Both the position numbers and the translations under genes were made by a program. From the NCBI GenBank assembly GCA_029204225.1, contig CM055109.1, positions 46,624,966-46,688,965 on the forward strand: a stretch of DNA of 64,000 nucleotides. Reading direction: 5' to 3'. This DNA comes from Diphasiastrum complanatum (Eukaryota; Streptophyta; Lycopodiopsida; Lycopodiales; Lycopodiaceae). This document shows, piece after piece, positions 1 through 12,300 of the stretch (position 1 is the first letter of the stretch; each line of letters opens with the position of its first letter). The notes under the pieces are model-generated. The model did no database searches. It worked only from the letters and a program-made list of their open reading frames with translations, and had not been told where the DNA came from.

Positions 1-117
1 CTTTCTTCACTTTGCAAAGAGTGGCTTGTCGATCAACTTCAGACTTTATATATTGGACCTGGAGCTCTCCTTTCGAGATCAAATCTCGAATGTGATGATA
101 CTTCAGATGTTGATGGG
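1..117 (-). pseudogene. Ty1/copia RNase H tail, relic at window edge
   Basis: Read on the minus strand from about 114 down to 1, one frame gives HQHLKYHHIRDLISKGELQV followed by QYIKSE. This resembles the end of copia RNase H (family pattern: a KYHFIR-like stretch, a GEL-like stretch, then a short strand before DQLADI). The usual DQLADILTK end has become unrecognisable. It is cut by the window edge and has no LTR nearby, so I read it as a dead fragment. Confidence 0.55.
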
Positions 118-147
118 AACAAACAAGAAGAATAAAAAAAAACAAAT

Positions 148-248
148 TGTAGCCTCCAAGGATAGCACGTCGACGTGCTAAGCATCTCACCGGAATTTTT
201 TTTCGGCGAGACGCTTAGCACGCCGGCATGCTATCCTTGGAGGCTGCA
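148..248. repeat. Near-perfect inverted repeat (hairpin or foldback MITE)
   Basis: Left arm 151-192 begins AGCCTCCAAGGATAGCA. Right arm 204-245 is its reverse complement over about 42 bp with a few substitutions, around a T-rich loop of about 11 bp. Pairing extends a few bases outside the arms (TTGTAGCC against TTGCAGCC), giving terminal repeats of about 45 bp on a 100-bp unit. The flanks are A-rich and I cannot call a target-site duplication. Several mismatches are CG/TG-type changes, as expected from deamination of methylated DNA. Confidence 0.7.
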
Positions 249-2242
249 AAAAAAAATTAATTTGAAATTTTTTTTACTTTGTGGGAATTTTAACTATGTA
301 CCAAGCCAAATTCTTAATAATGAACATTGAAGTAGTAGCATAAAAAAGGTGGCACACCATGTGCTATCTTTTTGTTGAATGATGGCAAGAAAGAAACTCG
401 CCAAACTTGCAAAAAACTTACTTGCAAAATTCCAAGGCCCGAATTTATGGAACTACTAGTGACCTATCGAATCAATGGCAAATCTGGCCCACTTAGGCTA
501 TTGATGTGTCCCATTGAGGTATCCTAAACCACTCCTGGTTGTTTGTTCAAGGATCTTCTATAATCTTGACATGCAACATTGTTCATCTGAGACTTGGTGA
601 TGCCTTATCGTCACTTTTGATGTTTCATGTGTACCTTCTTAGTCTAGAATTATCAATATCCTTATCCCAAGATGTTCTCCAGGCAGTAGCCCAAAAGCCA
701 TTGCTCTTGGACAAATTTATTTAGCAACTATATTGTTATATTTCTCTTTTTTTGTTTAATGATTCACTATTGCTATAGAATCAAGTAGACGATTTTAATT
801 TGTTAGAGTGACATAATTATGTTCGCATGTTATTGAGAGTGTAGGATGTTTCACTTAAATGGAGATGTGATTCCCCTAGATGATCGTCTTCTTGTTCTTC
901 TTCATGGAGGCCAAGAACTTGTTGTACACTTGCCTTGCATATTGGTTTTGATCACATCCATGTAGTAGTCGTGTAAGAATTCCAAAAACGATTATTTTGC
1001 ATATAGCATTGGGTTACATATATGTGATCTTTATGAGACCACATTCCATGGATTGCTGAATTTGTCAAGTCTTGTGGATAGATAGCATTTTAGAAGTTAT
1101 GACAAAATTCTTGGGTGCACTTGAGGCCATGGCATTGTGAACATTTGTGAGGATCTGTCAATATAGGTCATTTATATCGCCAAAAGATAATTTGTGATGT
1201 CTCATTTAACAAAAGGACCATGACGTATTAAGTAGTATAGGGCTGGAGTTGTTAAAGAAATTGTGACATGATGTATTGTCATTAACATTTGTAGCAAGTT
1301 TGTAATGGTTAGGATTGTTACCATGTTTGTTTGGGTCGTTAAAACTTAGGAACTATTTAGTAAAGGTCAAGATCATTATTATTGGTCTAAATGTTAAACT
1401 TTCTAATGATTGGCTATTGATAAATTTGAGAAGCGAATCCTAAGTGGTAAATGAGCCTAATGGACAGGTTAACGTTGACCGTTAGTACTTTCTAATTGAT
1501 GGGTGACCAAATGTTATGTAGTTTGGAAAGGGTGTTGGACTTGGTTTGGGTCTACTAACACTATGTCAAACGCTTTGATGTATATAGTCTCTTAAAGCTA
1601 GATCTTATCTACAATATCCCATTTTGGGTTTTGTGAGAAATTGGATCCCTACCTCCTGTGAACCACTCTTGCCAATTAGCAAGGAAGCACAAGTAAAGAG
1701 ATGGTACCAAATTTTGATGGATTTTTGTGCTCTTGTATTTGTGATATTTTTTCTCACACTTGAAGACTAATTTGCTGAATGCAGAATGAGCTCATGTTTA
1801 AATGGGCTGTGCAAAGGAGCAAAAGGATTAACTTGCAGAATCTGCACCAACTTTGACCACCCAGTACCTAGCGCACTTTTTGAAGTGCAGTCCTATTTCT
1901 TGAGATAGAATCTCTTTGTCCTCTATAAGAATATATAGTAAAAATGGCCAGGTAAATCATTTATATTACCTTGATTCTAGAGGCGAATGAGTTTGGCACG
2001 AATTTCATTGCATTTCACTAATGAATATTTTGTTCACAGATATAGCAAAGTCTTGAAATGCCTTGGTTCAATGTACTGACTCTTGAAGTTAATAGCATTT
2101 TTTTATTCAGTCAGGAGTCTGATTCTTATTAACACCATCTGAGGGAACATTATTTATCCATCTCCTAATCTCCTTCGCAAGCTTTTTGAGGGAGTCTAAA
2201 AATAGAACTTCAGTGCCAATTTAATTTATGTATGTTGAGGAG
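249..2242. other. Non-coding AT-rich DNA, nothing recognised
   Basis: Only short open frames with no recognisable domain are present, and there is no clear repeat boundary. It lies beyond the 3' end of the NPSN gene. Confidence 0.5.
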
Positions 2243-2460
2243 CCATACTGTTCCTTACTTTTTTGAGATTTCCCGTTCCATAAGTGCAAATACAAAGGCT
2301 CTGTTCTGTACGTACGGAACGTCTAACTTAATTAACCAAACTTTTTTTCATTACTTACATTGAAAAGAACATTCTGCATGAAACATAGGAAACTTTCCCA
2401 CGTTCCAAACGCCATACGGAACAAGCTTATTCTGTATGGCCGGGAACTACAAAAGGAGCA
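2243..2460. repeat. Cluster of palindromic GTTCCGTAYGG-like words
   Basis: Self-complementary words recur here: GTTCTGTACGTACGGAAC near 2300, a hairpin with arms GCCATACGGAA and TTCTGTATGGC at 2411-2440, and several CCGTTCC/GGGAAC words. The style resembles the hAT-like elements at 10138 and 56980. Terminal repeats and an 8-bp duplication are not clean (TGAGGAGC against AAAGGAGC), so membership is only suspected. Confidence 0.3.
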
Positions 2461-3213
2461 TAAAATGCAAATAAAAACAAGACAATCATATTTGAAAGCT
2501 CGAAACTAAGTATATTAAAGTGTACTCAAATCATGGCCAATAACACTACATTGTCGGCTAGGGCTCCAGTTCATCTGTTAACCTTGCTTTTGACTTGTGC
2601 ATGCACTATTGAATATAGGATATTTCTCTGTTTACCATTTTTTTAATTTAGCCCTAAAGGCTAAGACCAATGTAGTTCTATGGAAAAGGAATTGTCAATA
2701 CAATAGAACCTTGGATGATCGGGATCCAAGGGCAGTGTTCAGAGAACATCTCCTTCCGCTTGTACAGCAAAGACAAACTACTGAACATTAAATCATGTGT
2801 AATCAGTAAACTGCGGTTAGAATCTCCAATATGCTGATGATATTGAAAAGTTCAAAAGAATCAAGTAATACATTTCATATCCATTTACAAAAGATCAAAT
2901 AGGACAATTGAACATTCAGGTGTACTGATACGTCAACAGGGACAATACTCTGACACCCACCCTGCTTGCCTCACCACTTTATGTAACTTCATGCTGACAA
3001 ACGAGGAAAAATAATTTCAACCTTGACATGGAATCTAAAAATCAAACATATCTTACCTACTACAGCGATACTTGATAAAATAACAAACATTCAATTTTGG
3101 GTACGGGCACCATAAAGTTCCTTTTATGAGCTTAAACTCCTACAGCAATCAAGATCCTAGCAGGATTGCACAAGCTGACATGGCTAATTTCACCAGGATC
3201 ACTCCCAAAACAA
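2461..3213. other. 3' flank and probable 3' UTR of the NPSN gene
   Basis: This stretch follows the NPSN stop codon on the minus strand. I see no coding potential. The polyadenylation site cannot be placed from sequence alone. Confidence 0.4.
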
Positions 3214-3321
3214 TCAAAATCTTTGTAAATCTGGTGAAAAAAGCAATCTTCGTCGAGAGTTCGCAGCAGGAGGTGCAAGCCCAGGAATGTCCCGAATATT
3301 CTTGTTATGTGGATTGACAAT
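3214..3321 (-). CDS. NPSN13-like: NPSN exon 10 (stop codon)
   Basis: Encodes residues 236-270: [18 protein letters not shown], then [17 protein letters not shown], then TGA at 3216-3214. The family pattern is [19 protein letters not shown] followed by a short variable tail; the second Asn is His here. Confidence 0.93.
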   Translation of the reverse strand: MVNPHNKNIRDIPGLAPPAANSRRRLLFSPDLQRF

Positions 3322-6300
3322 CTGAAGCAACAAAAGGTTTAATCAACATAAAGTTTATATAGTAAAATTTTGCACTCATCATCATTCTGAAATGGAAAAA
3401 GGAGCACATCTATTTGAAAAGAAAAGAAACCAAGTACACAAATGTTCCAGTAATTTGAACTTGATCATAGCTGGCGGTTACATGCAACATTGTTATAAAA
3501 TCAAATGAAAATGTGACAGCTGTAACACTTGATTCATGAGTCTTGTTTCAGGATGGATGATCATGACTTGGAAAGTTCTGATGATCGGCCAACAACCAAT
3601 GATCACGACTCACCAGTAGAAGTGGATAAGATAAGCACATGCATAACAAAACATGTCGTACATAGCATGGTTTCAAAAAATTGCCTTAAAAAACGCATTC
3701 AAATAAGGTACATCTTGAAATCAGAGACTCATGTTCTTCTTAGGTTATGGAATTGGACAAGACCCAGGTAAGGCTGCAAACATGAATAGATGTTTGAGCA
3801 CTTTGCAACCAAGATAGATCTTCAACATGTGAAACTAAATCTCGTAAACATTTGTACCCATATAAAACAAAAATATTTATGGCTATTTCACATGCTATGA
3901 ACATTATGACAAACAGACGAAGGTTGAGGTCCATTCAACTTATATGGTTCTTCCCTCAGAAGAATATGAATGGGCCTAATTCCTTCTAAGAATAGTATAG
4001 CAGTCAAACACTCCAGACTACAGCAACAAACAAGAAAGATACAAGCTAAGCACAAGCAAACCATCAGGACAGTGTAAGAGCCTAAAAAGGCAAGCTTGAG
4101 CTCATCCTCCAAACTGATTTCACTGTTTGTGTCCAGCCAGAACATTCTTCACCAAGATTACTACCTTGGATTGGCTCTGCTTGACTAACCACATTATTGT
4201 CTGTCTAATACCAAAACAAAGCACTGACAAGGAAATAGATAATAAATGAAATACCTTGACAACAACGATGGCAACCACACCGCAAACAATAATGAAAAGG
4301 AAAAACATGATGCATCGATCAGTTGCTAACTGCAGAAGACAAACAAAAAAATAGATTAGTGGTTGGCATGCACAAAAGAAATAAGGACCTAGGGTTCAAT
4401 ACAGATGCCACCACCTTAGAAGACATACAGTAAAAGCTATTTTGCACTAGCAAATTAACAAACATAGTACCAAAAGATACATTGCAAAATTGCTACACCC
4501 ACAGGCTTTCTTCTTGGAATTCTGGCTAAACCATAAGAAAAAGAAATTGTAACTGAAGCTGCTATGAAATGAACCAAGTTTTACAAGAATCTCACTCAAG
4601 TGAGAACTTATAAGCTGCAATCGTTCCTTTGATGATTGAACTTACGGTAAACAAATCAGGAACTCTTTTGAGTCCTCAGACTCCATTTCTCTTATTCTAG
4701 CTATAGTATAAGACTTACCTGATAATGTGATTGCCAGGCTCCTTAAGTGGAACTGCCTAGGATTAATCCAATTATTTCATAAGATGCGACATTCCAACCA
4801 AAAGTGCTGATATAAACAAAGCTACACCAGCAAAACTCTGAAATGATCATATATTCATTATCAAAGTTCCCGCACTTGATGCACAAAGCTAGAAGGTGGC
4901 TGCATATGAGAAACATATTTAAGTACACCAATTCACATAAGATTATGTAAAACCAGCATGCATGAAGGATAACAGAAAGCTGGCAGAAAAATCAAAACGG
5001 CACAGCGAAAGAACGACAAGTTCGTAAAAGAAAGCAAAAATTAGAGAGACCACAAGGAGATGTTGCTAGGTCAAATGCAATCCCACAAATGTCCACATCA
5101 TTTTGAGACTATTGAGCACACTTCACAACAAAAAATAAGAGAGCTCACAGCCAACACGTGAAAGGAAAAACAAAAATCTCCACTATCAAACGCTCTTAAC
5201 AGTGAACACTGGGTTTCTGTTACCTATATGGGTAACATGATTATTCTTGCTTTCATGAAAGCACTTAACCATATAATGTGAACATAAGAATGGTAGACCT
5301 TTCCATATAAACAAAGCGTCTTCAAAGACTCTCCTAAGGATATTCAGATTGCCACTAAAAATAAAAATAAAAAACCATGACTATCTGATCCCAAAGACAT
5401 GCCTATAACAAGGAAACTGGAAACCGCCACCATGCACAAAGGGATTGAAATACTAGTGTGGATATAGCTAAGCCTCAACAATCAAGGTGAACCAATGTAC
5501 TTGAGCAGAGGATATCGACTTCAAAACGAAAAAAATGAAAGACTGTATAAAGCTTCGTGCTTGTGACAATTTTCTGATTCTAGGCCAAGCATGAAAGATG
5601 GCACTGCTGTTTTGACATTAGAAAACAAAAGAATAAGAGTTGAAATCACAATGAATCCATATTATAAATACAACGATAAATAGTTTATAAGTAAAAAAGA
5701 GCTCATGTTGGAACTTGGTTAGCAATAATGTTTTGATATTAAGCCCACAACAATCACTTTAATTAGCAAAGACTTGTGCCAAGCTCATAGTCTACTTAAA
5801 CACTAACTTTGGAAAGCTACATAACTTCAATCTTCAATATTTAAGACCCGATATTTAGACAATTAGGATCCATGCCAGAAAATAAATTAATTTCTCATTT
5901 AAGAATGAAAACACGTAGTTAAACTAACTTCAACATAATTCTCGCTACATTTAGGCATACAAGGCGTTCGTTCCAATTTCGATTTATCAGCAAAAACTGC
6001 TTATTGCATTTGTATTCTCAGTGCTCCACATTCTACAAGCATCACCCAATGACCAACTAGCTCTATCAACTATAGCATTGTTCTGAAACACCGGTCAAGA
6101 ATTACTGACAAAAAAAAACTTTAAAACTCTCTTTTTCAAATATTATTGGAGAACCCCTGATAGGCTGCAGATGGCCATATCAAGTTTTAGTCCAGATTCA
6201 GAGTTTAGGGTAGAAAACTGATTTCACATGCATTACTACGAAAGAGGATTCTATGCATCAGGCACTTCAGATTCAGATTTTAAGGCAAATTCCTAATCAA

Positions 6301-9300
6301 TTTCTTGACATCAGATTTTAAGGAAGAAAACCCGAAATCGTTTAGGCTAAAAGCAATTACGCTGGTTTCCAATAAAAAAATCTTTTTGGAATTCAATTTT
6401 CTTAGGGTTTTTAGCATTTGATCTTATAGTTCTTTACATCCTTTTCAAGACCCTTTCCACCAATGTCAGTGTACTATCCTTTTATAGCTTGTTTTCATCT
6501 CTACATCTTGAGGTATATGTGTTTAATTTTGAGACCACAATCATGCCTTTCCGTAGATTGAGGATGCATGACACAGACTACTAAAGACAAGTCAAAGGCT
6601 GCTCCAAATCAGATAGAGCCACAATGTCAGAATGTTGAGCCATATGACATATAAGCAAGTTACTAATACATATGAGATACTGGATTAGTGCTATGAGGAT
6701 CAGGTATGTTTAGATAATGCACGTGCGTACACAACCATTTCATCATTGTAGTGAATTATGTGCTGCTACTAGTTTGGATTTTACATGAGCCAGGGGATCT
6801 CTGTGATGAGGTATATACAGCTGGTCTTTTGTTTCCTAGCACCCAAGAGAAGGCCCATGTTCCTCTGGTGGTTCTTATACATGGTAGTGTTAGAGCAGCT
6901 TCTAAGTCAATATATTAGAGTTCAAGCTAAGATACAGAGACAATCTGAAAATGTGATTCGGGTACCTGCAGATTTGCGACACTCTTAGATATGTATGCAG
7001 ATGAGGTACATATGCACAATCTTTGGGGAAAAGAGTTCTCTTCAAATGGCAAAAGGATTTATATACAGTTCCAAACCAAAAGGTTTGGAACGGATATCTA
7101 TAGCAATAGCTTAGTTTTACTTCAGAATCAAAATAACAATCTTCAACACAAGTGTATTGTACAGTAATCAAATTTTGATTTTGAAGCTCCAGATATGGAC
7201 AAGATTCAAGACAAACTATCTAAAACCTGTTACCTTGCACACAAAAGTTCAATATTTTCTAAAATATCTACCAACCCAAGGATCTCAACTTGTCCATAGC
7301 ACGGGCTAGGTTTCCATATCTTTCTTTTTTTTCTGAATTACGACACAGAGTTACGTATTCCAGTGAAGTACATACAAAGTCCTGTTGTCAGGACATTATG
7401 GAACATGCATGTGTGAGTGCTGTAAGTGAGTGTGTGTGTGGGTTTGTGTGTGAGAGGCTGAAAGCTTTCAAATAGTAGAGCTAAGAGAACATAATAATGT
7501 GCCCCTTCACCATCCAGAAATGACTTGCCATACTTGCAAAGCACTTAAAACTTATTCACCTGTCTACCAATCTCCTTCACAAGCTGAGAAGCCTTCTTGA
7601 TTGAGAATTGAATGTTGTCTAACTCGTTAACAATCCTACCCATCTGTTCAGTCTGCACATCCAGAAATCGACCCAATGTAAGGTCTTTTGGTTTTATCTT
7701 GAATGACTACCAAAGATGAGACTAAACAAAATATCTTGAGCAAAACCAACTCTTAAATAACCTAAAGAAACTGAGAATAAGACTCAACATCCAGTCAAAA
7801 AGGAGAGTTCCAGCTTTAAAAGCCTGAATTTCATACTTTTATTGGCCATCAAAACTGTTACATTTCAGCCTAAACCACTTGTAATATTATTGAGCATGAA
7901 AAATAGATATCCTACAGCAAATCTATGCTTACTATATCTTGTAATGAATTTGCACTAAAAGATTTCTTGACACATTTTCTTGGTTATATATACAATTCAA
8001 GTGATAAACAGAATCCAAGTCATGTGCAATACTTGTCAGTATGTCAAGGAAATGGCCAATACATTCCTTCTCGCATCATCTTATTGACACATGTCATAGA
8101 TACATGTCCTACGCTTTTTTGACATCATGTTCAGATCCCTACCTATGGAATGGAACGTTCAGTTCCATACAGAACATGATTTGAGTCAATATTAAATTTC
8201 TTATTTAACAAGCCTAATCCCCATTAGTTGTGAATTTCAACTTTAGGAAAGAAAGAGGGGGTGCAAGGGTGACTGTTGAGAGCCTTGGAGAGCAAGAGAT
8301 TGATTTCTGAGAAAAGTGATCTCTTTGCCACTGCCCACCAAGACATGCGACAGACTACAGTTGAATCTAGGGTTTGTGATTTTTGTGCATTTTTAGTTGT
8401 TGGCCTCTTTTCGAAATGTGTGCACATACGCATGTACAATTAGCTGTTGTCCAATTGGTCTATGTTTACTTGAGCTACATGTTAGCTAGCATCGCAGATA
8501 GTCAAAGGCGCATGCCTGATTCTGCTAAAGCACTGAAATTTGAATTCAACAACTAGCAAAATCTGAGCACAAAGTCTGCTAGATTCAAACATAAGTAAAT
8601 TTGTCGCTCCCTAAGCCAGTATGCTGTTGTGTTTATATATCCATTCCTTCGAACTCCTTGCTATATTCAGAGCCAATAAAGTAGGTTCAAAGCTGATAGG
8701 ATTGGGCATTGCTGAATTGGACATGGTGTTTGTTATGAGCAAAAGATCACAACATAACACCAACAGAGACAGATTGCAAATGCAAAGAGCAATCTAACTA
8801 TCAATAACTATCTCAACAACTGTGTTGAATGATCCAAGGTGAATGTATCTGAAGTTCAGCTAAACCAATCTCAATGTGCTCCTATTCCACGAAGTAGTGA
8901 TGGCTAAATGAAAAGCCTCTGCTTGAAAACTTTACCTAAGCACGTTTCCACTTCTGGCTAGGAGTAAAACAAAGCTTCTAATCCTGCATCGAATAGGAAA
9001 GCTTTGAAAGGGTTCAAAACCCAGCAATCAATATGCATCTCTTATAAATGTCAAATAGCAAATACAGGGATCGTGTGCCCAAAGCACAATCTAATGTCAA
9101 ATAAAAGCATAGGGAACTCAAAGCCAAAGTAGGTGCCAATAGTATGTTTGTAACTCTCCCTCCTAAAAAAGACTCTGTTATCGAAATGAGTAATGCTAAG
9201 TTCATGCCCTTAATGAGATCCTGAAGTTGATAAATAGAATGCTTAGTTATAAATACAGTGTAATATATTCATTCTTGTAGATATTGGTACATGCAACTTA

Positions 9301-12300
9301 CTTAAAGGTCGACAGTCCGAGTGAAGATTGTAGGGGAAGTTAAATGTTCTCTTCTCTCTCGCGCCCTCCTCTAAAGAGCTACTTTCCTTTCCAATTATTG
9401 TTGCATAGAATGATAAAAATCCATTGCAATAGACCATAGATGCACCGCGATTCAGAATCGCAGTCAGAATCGCGATTCAGAATCGCGTTTTGGGATTTTC
9501 CCAGAATTGCGCAGAATCGTTTTTTTTTTTTGAAATTTTTTTAGGCAATATGGGTATCAGATGAGAGCTCTGATTGAGAGCATTATGACTGTGTAGTTTG
9601 CCGATTGTTTCGGGTGCGAAACACCCACTCAGGGAGTTGGAAGGCCAAATCATGAAGAGGCCTTACCGTCGGGGCCGGGGTCTACCGGCAGCCCCCGGAC
9701 ACCGCCGTTGGGGGGCGTTGCCCCCCAAACCCCCCACCAGGGGGCTACCGCCCCCCGGACCCCCTAGAGCTTCCTGCTATATAGACACTGTAGATAAAAA
9801 TGCTACCGCCCCCCGTAAATAAAAATGGGGTCCAAATGCGCGCCGAGAAGGGCCCAATATTTATGCCCCCAACTGTATGCACATTGCACTCACATCTCCA
9901 GTGTAAAACGATTGCAACAGTGATCATCATCCATACAGTTGATAGCCCAAACTGTAGGATTAACATTTACTGAAAACCAGAGCAAATGACAACCAGATAG
10001 CTACTAAAAATAAGATCTGTTGGTGCCTCATCTACTGCACTTCTGAGAGGCAAAACACTGGTTTGACCATTGATCCCCTAAACTTCGCCATCAACCAAAT
10101 GAACCTTGATCAACACTTCAAGCTCTATATAAAGAAGCAAGGTTGCAGTCCGCGTTCCGGAACGCAATCCGGGATTTCCCATTAGGGTTTCCCGGAACGC
10201 AAATTTTTTTTTTTTGTATAGTTGCCAATATGGGTATCATGTGAAAGGATATCAAAAAAGCAATTGTTATGCAGATCTGTTGCTTGGTTTCAGATGGCTA
10301 TGGGCTACATTGAGTAGAAATCTGGACATCAGTAGATGGTTTAAGAAAACTGGCTGCATTTTCATATGGTTTCAGAAATTTGGACTGTGTAGTCTACCGA
10401 CTGTTTCGGGTGCGAAACACCAAAAAGTGTGTTTTCACTCAGGGAGTTGGAAGGCCAAATCATGAAGAGGCCTTACCGTCGGGTGCCCCCGGACCCCGCC
10501 GTTGGGGGGCAACGCCCCAAACCCCCCACCGGGGAGCTACCGCCCCCCGAACCCCCTGTTTCAGCTATTCCAAAAGAAGTATACAATTCCTACCAATCTA
10601 AGGAAGGCTCTTTCTAACTCTTTTTATCATTTTTTAACAGAAAACGGAATCAGTAGATTTGCAAACCATTGGCATCAGAACACCATTCAAAACTGATTTA
10701 GTTAGTATTAAACTCAAAAAAAAAAAAAATTGGCCATTACTACTTTTTCCACAAAAAAAAAAAAAAAAATTTGCGATCCAGGTCGCAGATCGCTGACGTT
10801 CGGATCGTTTTTGCAGCGGATCGCGATCCGCTGCAACACAGTAAAGAAGTCAATGCCACTAGAATTTTTTTCCTCAAACAAAACCTTATCAAGAAGATGG
10901 ATGAAACTCAATCAGTCAAGCTACTTTTTCACCAAGATCAAGGAGGTGTGTGACCAACGAGGAATTGTGAATGAAGCAATTGTTGATGTCAATATTATGT
11001 ATTGTAATGAATAGATTGCCCTCTTCCTATTGACATGTGAAAACTTTGATAGTGAAAGAAGGTACATCCCCTATCTCTAGGAATTCTCATAAATCTTCTT
11101 GTGAGAAGATTTAATAAGGAAAGGTTCTCAATAAAAGCCATGATCAAGGCCATACTACAAGGTCAAAAAATTTAAGAGAAAGAGGTCAGGGAACAGGAAG
11201 AGGAAGAGGCAACTATCAAAATTGTTCCTTCCAATCTTCGAATACCAGGTACTTATTCTCAGCCTTCCACTGATTTTCAAAGTTCTCGTGGTGGATTCTA
11301 TACACCCTCAAGTGATTCAAGAAATAAAGATCCACGTTACTATTGTGAAAATAATGGACACTTCGAAAATGATGTACAATCAAGCAGGTTACTATGAATG
11401 TAAGAGGAAGGGGACAGGATCTTCCAAAAGATCTCAGAACCAATCCAAAGACAGGCCTCCTTTTTGTTTGAGAGAGAAGCAATAAAGACAAATTCTTTGT
11501 CAAAAATGGAATCTACCTTAAGCACATGTGAGTGTACCTGACTCCAGTGCATCCGATGAAGAATGATCTATTGACTACGAGCATGACTCGAACAAACAAT
11601 GTGAGTTTAGGTGATGATGGCAACCAAGTAATACAAGGTTTTGGCCACATTCAAGTTAAACTTCAATCCAACCAACAAGACGAGATAGAAAGTGCTTTAT
11701 TTGTTTCCAAACTTGCAAGAAACTTGTCATCCATTGGTTGTCTACAGCGATTAGAAGTTGGATCCTCAGCCTACTCCCAACGCCCATCCTCTTCCTGTTA
11801 CATGCCCAGTCTAGAATCTCTAGATCCTGCTCACAATTCCCTGCCTCACTTCAGCTGATCATTGCTCCTGCTCCCTGCTCCCATCCCCCTTCTGCTCAAT
11901 CCTAACCGACACCTTCCCGTGGCCCCGTTCCACTCAGCAGTGCCACCATGGTTTCTGGCTCTCTGACCCGGAGATGTTCCACCAGGGAATTAATAGACCA
12001 ATTTTCTGAGTAAAATGTCCCATTTTTTTATGGAGCATTCCATACGATCATGTAGAATGTATTTGTTACACAGCTGTACAGAAAAAACAGATTGCAAATA
12101 TGCTTCAAACTTCCATAACAACATCCTACTTTATGTTCATATACAGAAGCAAATTTTCAAGCAGAGTAGAATGCACCTACACCTGTACATGCTTCCCAAA
12201 TTTACCTGAGATTTTAAAGTCAAGGCAGTTTGTGCACCTACATTGACAGTATCTTCAACCACCTGTACATCAATTGCAGCTCGATAATTGCCCGATACAA

